From Candidatus Zixiibacteriota bacterium (lineage in GTDB: Bacteria > Zixibacteria > MSB-5A5 > GN15 > PGXB01): 64,000 bases of DNA. This document shows, in pieces, positions 36,629-44,000 of this stretch (the stretch's first letter is position 1; each line of letters starts with the position of its first letter). Position numbers and translations under genes: made by a program. The notes beneath the pieces are model-generated. The model made no database searches, was not told the origin of the DNA, and worked only from the letters and a program-made list of their open reading frames with translations. The stretch is from contig JAFGTT010000012.1 in NCBI GenBank assembly GCA_016933955.1, forward strand, positions 1 to 64,000, given 5' to 3'.

Positions 36629-37369
36629 TTGATCAGGATAAATAAGTTTTTATCGGTTTGCGGAATAACCTCGCGAAGAGGCGCGGAAAAACTTATTGAT
36701 GAAGGCCGGGTCACGGTCAACGATGAAAAAGTCGACAAACAGGGGGCAGTCATAGATGAAAAGAAGGATATTGTCAAAGTCGACGGCAACATTATCCGTC
36801 CAGCCGGTGAAAAGTATTATATTCTTCTCAATAAACCCAAAAATGTTCTGACCTCTCTTTCCGATCCTTTCCAGCGCCGGACGGTAGCCTATTTCACCAA
36901 AAAAGTCCCATCCCGTGTCTACCCGGTGGGACGGCTTGATTTTGATACCCAGGGCGCTTTATTATTGACCAATGACGGCGATCTGGCCTACCGCCTGGCT
37001 CACCCCAGTTATGAAATAAACAGAATTTACCGGGCGGTGGTGATGGGTGCTTTCACCGAAGCCGACTGTCGGCGGGTGGAACAGGGAATCGAGCTTGAGG
37101 ATGGGCATATCGGCCGGGCCCGGGTAAAAATCTTGCGGGCCTCACTTAAAACTTCGTTGGTCGAGCTGACCCTTCATGAAGGACACAAGCGCGAAGTAAA
37201 GCAACTTCTCAAAGGCGTGGGCCACCAGGTCCGGGACCTTGCCCGAACCGAATTCGCCGGGTTGACGGTAACCAACTTGAAAGCGGGACGATGGCGCCAC
37301 CTCAATAAAAAAGAGGTGCGGATGCTCAAGGCTATGGTCGGTCTTGCCGGAGAAACGAGAGAAACATGA
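36629..37369 (+). CDS. rluB: Pseudouridine synthase, RsuA/RluB type
   Basis: A 246-aa protein. An N-terminal S4 RNA-binding domain (IRINKFLSVCGITSRRGAEK) precedes the catalytic domain with GRLDFDTQGALLLTNDG, containing the active-site Asp. It modifies 23S rRNA, or 16S in RsuA; RluB is favoured because scpA-scpB-rluB is a common order. The start is TTG 36629 with GGGGAGG 8 nt upstream; an ATG at 36624 is followed at once by a stop. Confidence 0.92.
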   Translation: MIRINKFLSVCGITSRRGAEKLIDEGRVTVNDEKVDKQGAVIDEKKDIVKVDGNIIRPAGEKYYILLNKPKNVLTSLSDPFQRRTVAYFTKKVPSRVYPVGRLDFDTQGALLLTNDGDLAYRLAHPSYEINRIYRAVVMGAFTEADCRRVEQGIELEDGHIGRARVKILRASLKTSLVELTLHEGHKREVKQLLKGVGHQVRDLARTEFAGLTVTNLKAGRWRHLNKKEVRMLKAMVGLAGETRET

Positions 37370-37373
37370 ATTT

Positions 37374-37405
37374 AAAAAGCCGCCCGGAGAGAGCGGCTTT
37401 TTTAT
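37374..37405. terminator. Bidirectional terminator between rluB and the NtrC-type gene
   Basis: Stem AAAAAGCCGC/GCGGCTTTTTT with a 9-nt loop; six T on the plus strand and five T on the minus strand. It serves the two convergent genes. Confidence 0.85.
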
Positions 37406-37429
37406 ATGAAGAGTGAGGATGAGAGAAAG

Positions 37430-38800
37430 CTATATCTGACTGGTATCTATTTCGTATTTCTTCAGTTTATCGAAAAGGGTGGTGTAATCGATTTTTAAAA
37501 TTTCCGAACATTTCCGTTTATTGCCGCGGACCTGGCGGAGAATTCGAATGATGGCCGACCGTTCCGCCTGCATTTGGGCATGAGCCCCGATCTCTTTTAA
37601 CCCGGCCCCCTCACGCAGTCTGATTTCCGAAGTCGAAGGCAACCTGATGGCCATGTGTTCCGGGGAAATCTTTTTGCCCTCGGCCAGAATAATCGACCTT
37701 TCAATCGTATTTTCCAGCTCCCGGACGTTCCCCGGCCAGTGATACCGGCTCAGCAGGATCAGAGCTTCTTTGGAAAGCGTCTTTTCCGTTTTTTTCATCT
37801 CTCGGCAATACTTGTTGATAAAGTAGTCGGCCAGCGGTTTGATATCATCGGGGCGCTCGCGAAGCGGCGGAATGGTGATCGGGAAAACCGACAGCCGGTA
37901 ATAAAGGTCCTCGCGAAACATTTTTTTCTTGATCATTTCATTGAGGTCCATATTGGTCGCGGCAATCACCCGAACATCGACTGAAACGGTCTTGTTGCCG
38001 CCCAGCCGTTCGAAACTTTTCTGCTGGAGGACCCGGAGCAGTTTGGCCTGAAGAGCGATATCCATATCCCCGATTTCATCGAGGAACAGGGTTCCGCCGT
38101 CGGCGATTTCGAATTTGCCCATTTTCCTGGCGACCGAACTGGTGTAGGCGCCTTTTTCCGATCCGAACAATTCGTTTTCAAGCAATTCCCGGGGAATGGC
38201 GGCGCAGTTGATCGCCACATAGGGTTTATCGCGGCGCGGCGAAAGATTGTGAATGGCCCGCGCGAAAAGCTCTTTGCCGGTCCCCGATTCACCCTGGAGA
38301 AGAACCGAGGTATCGGAGGCCGCCACTTTCTGGATCAGCCGCGAGACCTCTTTCATCTTCTCGTTCTGGCCGATGATTTCGCTGAACCCCAGGTTTTGCG
38401 CCAGTTCCTCGCGGAGCAGGCTGTTCTCGGCAATCAACCGCCGGTTTTCCAAAGCCCGTTCGATAATAACCGTCAGGTGATCGGGGTCGAATGGTTTAGT
38501 GATAAAATCATAAGCCCCGTTTTTCATAGCCGCCACCGCCGTCTCCACCGTCCCATAGGCGGTCATGATAATAACCGACATATCATTGTCTATATTTTTA
38601 AGGCCGCTCAAAACCTGCAGGCCGTCGACATCCGGCATTTTCAAATCGGTAACGGCCAGATCGAAATTTTTCAACCGGGCCAGATCCAGTCCCTTTTGCC
38701 CGTCCTCAACCGTGTCAACGCTGTAACCCTCCTCGGTCAAAGCGTTGGAAAGCATCGTCCGCATCGATTCCTTATCATCAATAACAAGTATGCTGGGCAT
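37430..38800 (-). CDS. Sigma-54-dependent response regulator (NtrC family)
   Basis: A 456-aa protein: REC (VIDDKESM, LAVTDLKMPDVDG with the acceptor Asp, IMTAYG, ITKPFDPD), AAA+ domain (Walker A GESGTGKE, Walker B GGTLFLDEIGDM, RLSVFPITIPPLRER), and a C-terminal Fis-type helix-turn-helix (IIRILRQVRGNKRKCSEILK). It opens promoters for RNA polymerase with sigma-54. The loop that contacts sigma-54 reads GAYTSS instead of GAFTGA: the Thr is kept but the second Gly and Ala are replaced. No kinase gene adjoins it. A sigma-54-type promoter occurs in this window at 62341. Confidence 0.95.
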   Translation of the reverse strand: MPSILVIDDKESMRTMLSNALTEEGYSVDTVEDGQKGLDLARLKNFDLAVTDLKMPDVDGLQVLSGLKNIDNDMSVIIMTAYGTVETAVAAMKNGAYDFITKPFDPDHLTVIIERALENRRLIAENSLLREELAQNLGFSEIIGQNEKMKEVSRLIQKVAASDTSVLLQGESGTGKELFARAIHNLSPRRDKPYVAINCAAIPRELLENELFGSEKGAYTSSVARKMGKFEIADGGTLFLDEIGDMDIALQAKLLRVLQQKSFERLGGNKTVSVDVRVIAATNMDLNEMIKKKMFREDLYYRLSVFPITIPPLRERPDDIKPLADYFINKYCREMKKTEKTLSKEALILLSRYHWPGNVRELENTIERSIILAEGKKISPEHMAIRLPSTSEIRLREGAGLKEIGAHAQMQAERSAIIRILRQVRGNKRKCSEILKIDYTTLFDKLKKYEIDTSQI

Positions 38801-39023
38801 ATGGTCTCCTCATGTTTCCCTTCTCACCTCGTACCCCCTGCCGGGGTATTCTCCCTTACATTATCGGCCCGGGCCCATATTCATGCATATCAAAATTTGC
38901 ACAATTTTCTCCCCAACCTACTTAATTGCAAGGCTTTGCATTATCGTCAAAACCATTTCCCGGCGGGCATCACCTTGCACTCGGGAAAACGTAATATCAA
39001 TATTGATTTACAAAAACGGAGAT

Positions 39024-39443
39024 TTATTCCCAGTGACGACGATAGTCCAGGCTTTGGGTGTATGAACTATCGCAGATATAATAATGGTAGTAATAGAGGC
39101 CTTGCGGAAGCCGCCCCCCGGCGGAATCTTTCTTGTCCCAGCTGATAGCGTATTTTCCTGGGGCAAAAACCGAATCGACAATCACCCGGATAATCTGACG
39201 GGGAGTTTTATGGAGGTTGACTTTGACCGGGCATGGCTTGTTACCCGGAACCGTAAACTCAACGGTCAGCGATTCCGGTAAATAACTCAGGTGATAGGAA
39301 TCGGAGCCGGCCGTATCCAGCGGTGCGGTTCGCGGCGGCGGTCCGGTATGGGTGGCGGTATTTGAGGACCACAGGCAACCGGTGAAGACCAGTCCGAGAA
39401 CGATAATCAGGGCTACGGGCAGGAATCGGTTCAAAGTCATCAT
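39024..39443 (-). CDS. Small lipoprotein with FlgD-like Ig fold
   Basis: A 139-aa protein with a lipobox (VFTGC, Cys near residue 23) after a hydrophobic signal. The body has the FlgD/type IX-tail pattern VIVDSVFAPGKYAISWDKKD, GGRLPQGLYYYHY. An unstructured Pro/Thr stretch links the lipid anchor to the fold. Function unknown. Two adjacent ATG codons (39443 and 39440) can serve as start. Confidence 0.7.
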   Translation of the reverse strand: MMTLNRFLPVALIIVLGLVFTGCLWSSNTATHTGPPPRTAPLDTAGSDSYHLSYLPESLTVEFTVPGNKPCPVKVNLHKTPRQIIRVIVDSVFAPGKYAISWDKKDSAGGRLPQGLYYYHYYICDSSYTQSLDYRRHWE

Positions 39444-39512
39444 TATACATTATAATAATTAATCATCCGACGGTGGCAAGAGAAAATTGTATTAATGCTG
39501 TCGCCTGTAATA

Positions 39513-40151
39513 TCACGGCCGGCAATTACGGCAGGGCGAATAACCCTGGCGGAGGGCTTCCAGACGGGTCTCAAACCGGAGCTGTTGACCGGGATCGAGA
39601 TCGCGGACACTTCGGCAGGTCGGCCGATGAAAACGAAGCGATCCTTTTTTTGCCACATAATATGGTTCCTCATGATGCGGCAGTGACCATATCCCCCGGC
39701 GCTGATCGATGGCCACGTTCTGAGCGGCCAGCAATTCCCCGATCCGGCCCCGGTCGGCCAGATTATCATCGAACAGGTAAACGCAGGCCAGTCCCTGACG
39801 CAGAACGGCGGCATTGACGAAAAGGGTATCGAGATACAGGTATCCCAACTGGCGGCCATAACCGTCCCGGCGGCGGCTCGAATAAACCACTTCCGGAATT
39901 TGATCCAGGAGCAGGCCCGACATGAAGGCCGAGGCGGAATCGTAAAAGGGATCGCCGCGCTCGGGGCAATCGATTCCGATCAGCCGCAACCGGTCCCCGC
40001 CCGGTAACTCGACCGTATCTCCGTCGATAATTCCGGTGACCCTGAAACGGTTATCGGGGGCCTTATCCTGACCGATTTCGACCACAAAGCGGATAAGTAT
40101 GAGAAACAGGATAAATATCAGTACGAGTATAATTCGGGTCGTTTTTTTCAT
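39513..40151 (-). CDS. Membrane-anchored thermonuclease (SNase) with C-terminal Cys-rich domain
   Basis: A 212-aa protein. N-terminal membrane helix (residues 4-22), then a staphylococcal nuclease domain: GIIDGDTVELPGGDRLRLIG, IDCPERGD with the catalytic Arg/Glu region, and SSRRDGYGRQLGYLYL. The C-terminal 45 residues (HRPTCRSV, GYSPCRNCRP) resemble the Ada-type zinc-binding motif often attached to secreted SNases. Likely a cell-surface or periplasmic nuclease. Confidence 0.9.
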   Translation of the reverse strand: MKKTTRIILVLIFILFLILIRFVVEIGQDKAPDNRFRVTGIIDGDTVELPGGDRLRLIGIDCPERGDPFYDSASAFMSGLLLDQIPEVVYSSRRRDGYGRQLGYLYLDTLFVNAAVLRQGLACVYLFDDNLADRGRIGELLAAQNVAIDQRRGIWSLPHHEEPYYVAKKGSLRFHRPTCRSVRDLDPGQQLRFETRLEALRQGYSPCRNCRP

Positions 40152-40220
40152 GGTTTTTCAATCGCCTATTTCATTGAAAATAGGCTTGTTAATGAAAAGG
40201 GCAAGGGCAAAATAGTCACA

Positions 40221-40281
40221 TTTGGGGCCAATCCGAGGTCTCGGATCGGCCCCGGATTGGCCCAAATGGCGGCTCCGAGAC
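40221..40281. repeat. Interlocking inverted repeats (alternative hairpins or pseudoknot)
   Basis: TTTGGGGCCAATCCG (40221-40235) pairs with CGGATTGGCCCAAA (40253-40266), with one bulged G. Its loop carries GTCTCGGA (40238-40245), which pairs with TCCGAGAC (40274-40281) downstream. In addition ATCCGAG/CTCGGAT (40231-40246) can form a competing 7-bp hairpin with a 2-nt loop. The three structures exclude or interlock with each other. The element lies 70 bp upstream of the leftward nuclease gene and just before a rightward promoter candidate. Confidence 0.6.
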
Positions 40282-40322
40282 ACTAAAAGGCTAATTTATG
40301 GCGATTTAAGGCAATATTTATC

Positions 40323-40350
40323 TTGACAAATATGCGATTAGTATTATATT
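40323..40350 (+). promoter_or_regulatory. Sigma-70-type promoter candidate
   Basis: TTGACA (40323-40328), a 16-bp spacer, TATATT (40345-40350). It points to the 1680-aa protein gene, 650 bp downstream. Confidence 0.5.
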
Positions 40351-41003
40351 TTCATTCGAGTGCGTTGTCTAATTTGCTGTTGGAATGAGAGCCACAATTA
40401 AAAATTCCTGCGGCAAGAAAGAACTTTTTACTTCTCTTTGGTTACGATCCAGTTGTTAAGGACTAAAATCCCTTTTTAGGGTTTTGTTGTATCTTAGTCA
40501 TACCCTATTTTGATTTACTAACCGGTCGTTATTCAAGTCTCGAGAAAGGTCGGTTAAGATATGACCCCACTTTTAGTCACTGGATTGACAAAAATCACCT
40601 CATTTCAATTATGTTAACCCCAAACCGTAACATACATTCGAGATATTCCTCAGGAGGTGACACTCTAACACGAGTAAATTATAATTTTATAGGTTTATCA
40701 GATTTGAGCTCAGAAGCATTTACTTCCTTTACACAACATTTGGGAGTTATTTGCTCAAGATTTGAGAATAGCTTAACTCCTTTCTCCAAATAGGAATTAT
40801 AATGAATTTGTTGACCAAAGCAGAATCTCACATTCCCTGGACAAGAAGTGAGATATTGAGGATTGGCCAAAAAACCATCATAAATAGATTTAGCGGGCAA
40901 AGATTTCACGATTTTTGCCGAAAAAATCTATATCCGATAGGTTTGGTTAATCATAATGTTTTGGCCGGCGATTCAATGTTTCCTAATTTTAAGGAGGAAA
41001 TAA
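40351..41003. other. AT-rich leader/intergenic region
   Basis: It contains a terminator-like hairpin (AAAATCCCT/AGGGTTTT followed by GTTGT, about 40463-40488), a second TTGACA at 40585 without a good -10, and an isolated AGGAGGTGA (40652-40660) with no usable start behind it. A 60-codon frame at 40611 has no ribosome-binding site. One short frame that does have a site is listed separately. No family is recognised in any frame. Confidence 0.5.
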
Positions 41004-41014
41004 ATGTCTTATAA
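40802..41014 (+). CDS. Possible small protein, unrecognised
   Basis: A 70-codon frame with ATG behind AGGA (6-nt spacing). The protein is basic, with IPWTRSEILRIGQKTIINRF near the middle, and resembles nothing I know. It overlaps the start of the 1680-aa protein gene by 11 nt, so it could be a short upstream translated frame. Base composition differs from the coding genes around it and it may be non-coding. Confidence 0.25.
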   Translation: MNLLTKAESHIPWTRSEILRIGQKTIINRFSGQRFHDFCRKNLYPIGLVNHNVLAGDSMFPNFKEEINVL

Positions 41015-44000
41015 ACTGATAATCGCGGTGCTTACTTTAGGGTTATTGCTTGCCTTTAGTAGTGCGGTTCTTGGTTCCGATGTTGGTACGAAGCATGGAT
41101 TGAATCCGTATGAAAGATTCAACCAGGATGCGCCCAGAACACACGACATGACTGCGATCGAGCGTGAGGCACCCGCATTCCAGAAACCTGCGACCGGTAT
41201 TATGGAGCTGGCAACGCCGGCCACCGTTCTGCCGCCGCAGTATTTCTGCGAATTTATCGACTACTCCGGCGGCGCGGCGTCATACTACTGGAGAATTCCG
41301 GATTCATACAACGATTCGGAAATGGGTATGCGCTTTACGCCGAGTGAAGGGTACACCTGTACACTCTTAACCGCCTACATCGGCGTTTACGGGTCATATC
41401 TTGGCGGCAGTGCCGGCACTCCCGACATGAAGGTGACCGTTTATACCGACGACGGTTTTGGTTATCCCGGCACAGCGCTGGGTTCGGTGGTGGTACCTTT
41501 TGCCAACCTGCCGACAAGTGGTATGGCCTACGTTCCGGCGGATTTGTCGTCTCTGGGACCGCTCGTTTTCACCGATGGCGAAGAATTTCACGTCGGTGTC
41601 TCCGTTGACAACTTCGTCGATGGTGATACGCTTGCGATCCTGTCCGACGATGGTTCAGCGGGCTTGCTTCGCAGCTGGGAAAACTGGAACGGCCTTTACG
41701 GCTTGATGAACGACGACTGGGGAATTGATATCAACTTCCTCATCGGTGTCGATCTTTGCTGTGGCCTGATTCCGTATACTGACTGCTACACCCAGGATTA
41801 CACCTGTGGAACTGCCTATTATTGGACCAATCCTGACGCTTACGGCGATGATTATTTCAACATGAGGTTTTCGGTCGATGGACCGGAAACACTGATGGAA
41901 GTCGGCGTGGCTCTTTATGCCGCTCCTACTGTCGGAACTCCCGACCTTGACGTTTATGTCTGGGGCGGCGACGGCAGTGGCTTCCCGGATCTTACCAATG
42001 AGATCGCCAAGGTTACCATTCCTTATGCTAGCCTTGTCTTCTATCCGAGCTATAACGTGGTTGATCTCTCCGCCCTGAATCTGATCATGACCGAAGACTT
42101 CTTTGTCGGCTGGTCGGTCGACGATGTCAGCGGCGGAACCCTGGCGGGTCTTTCAGATGACGGCTCTTGCGGCGTCGGCCGCAGTTCCGAATACTGGGGA
42201 TCCTGGGGCACCATGCTTGACGATTGGGGAGCTGATGTCAACTTCCTGATCTATGCCGACCTCTGCCGGGATGAGTTCTCGCAGTGCAAGTGGCTTTATG
42301 ATTATTGCAATCTGGCCTATTTCTGGAGACTCCCCGATGCTTATGGCGATGTCGGTAACTATCAGAAATTCAACCCGTCCGGTCTCGGATGCCGTCTCGA
42401 ATATTTCGACATGGCCCTGTACTGGCCGGGCAGTGAAGCGGCCCTTCCGCTTTACACCTACAATTCCGATATCCAGATCTGGTCAACCGATGCGGTGACC
42501 GGTCTTCCGGATGTCTTACTGGAATCCTTTACCCTGACCCCGGCGGACTATGTCCTGTATCCGGGAGTCCAGGCCATTGATTTCAGCACGGCTCTTCCGG
42601 ATCCGTTCCTCTTTGATCAACCGATCTGGATCGGTATCGAATCCTATGCGCCGACAGCAGATGAAGGCATCAGGACCCTGTCTGACGACGGTTCCTGCGC
42701 CGGGTTGAACTCGGCTGAGATGTGGTATAGCGGCACTGATCGCGTCTTCAGCTTCATGGGCAACGACTGGAGCGTAGACCCCAACTTTATTATGGAAGCC
42801 TACGTTTGCTGCGTTCCGCTTCCGGAACGTGTTTGCGTGCCCGGTGAAGACTGGCCGACCATGGCCAAGAGCTTTGCCCATACCAACGCCTCACTCAGTT
42901 CCCTCGGCACTGATGTTCAGGGCAATCTGACCAAGGCCTGGGAATACCAAGCCTCTCAGGTTTCCAACCTGAACAGCCCGGTTATTTACAACGATACCAT
43001 CGTTTGCTACTTCCTGAACAATCTGGCCGCTATTGATCTCAATACCGGCACCCAGATCTGGCAGTACAACGCGGATGGTTTCGTCATCGGCGGCGGCTGC
43101 TATGCCAGCCCGACCATTTATAACTTCGACGCTTATGGCGACGCCAGAACCCTGGTCTTCACACCGGGCGGCGATGCCAAGGCGTTTTCGGCCATCAATC
43201 TGGCTACCGGTGCTGTGGTGTGGACCAAGAACTTCATGCAGCACAACAGCCACTTCATGACCTGGGGTGTTTCCGTGATAGTCGATATCGGCGGTGTCCC
43301 GGTCGTTATTTATAACGACGACGACGGCGATATCTATGCTCGGGAAGCTCTCACCGGTAATGACTTCACCGGCTGGGTCACCAGTGGTGCCGGCAACCCG
43401 ATTAATGTCGGCGGAGGTATTTACAAAGGTTTGACCACCGATGGTGAATACCTGTACATCGGCACGGCCGACAATATTTCCAACGGTGATATTTATTGCG
43501 TTGACGCGACTACCGGCCTTTTGGTCTGGCAGTTCGCCGATCAGCAGCTCTGCAACCTCGACGCGGGCAACTGCGGCACCGAGGCTTTCACCGGCGGAAT
43601 CGCTTATGATTTGTTTGATGGTGTTCCGACCCTGTTTGCCGCTTCCTCGTACGACCAGTATACCACCTACCCGCCTTATATGTCGGGTGGTATCATTTAC
43701 AGGATTAATGCGGCGGACGGTTCGCTGGTTTGGGCCCATACCTGTAACGCCCAGGATTACAACGGCCCGGCTCTCGATGGCGGTCACGTCATTCAGACCG
43801 GCTGGAACGGCTGGGTAAGTTCGGGTGAATTCCGCGGACCGGTTGCTTTCAATAAGAACAACGGGACCGTGAAGTGGTCCATGACCACGACCAATCCGAG
43901 CCTCGGTTCTCAGTGGATGGCGGACGGTATCCTCAGCTGCGAGACCGAGAAATTCGATTGGTACATGGTTGGTAACAACAGCGACTTCTTTGACTTCTAC

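Noticed and set aside
38961-38978. GGGCATCACCTTGCA as a second sigma-54 promoter between the NtrC-type and lipoprotein genes
   Set aside because: Only the GG/GC spacing fits; the rest departs from consensus and no gene follows on that strand.
40652-40660. AGGAGGTGA as the ribosome-binding site of a hidden gene
   Set aside because: GTG within it is followed two codons later by a stop and no other start codon lies at proper distance.
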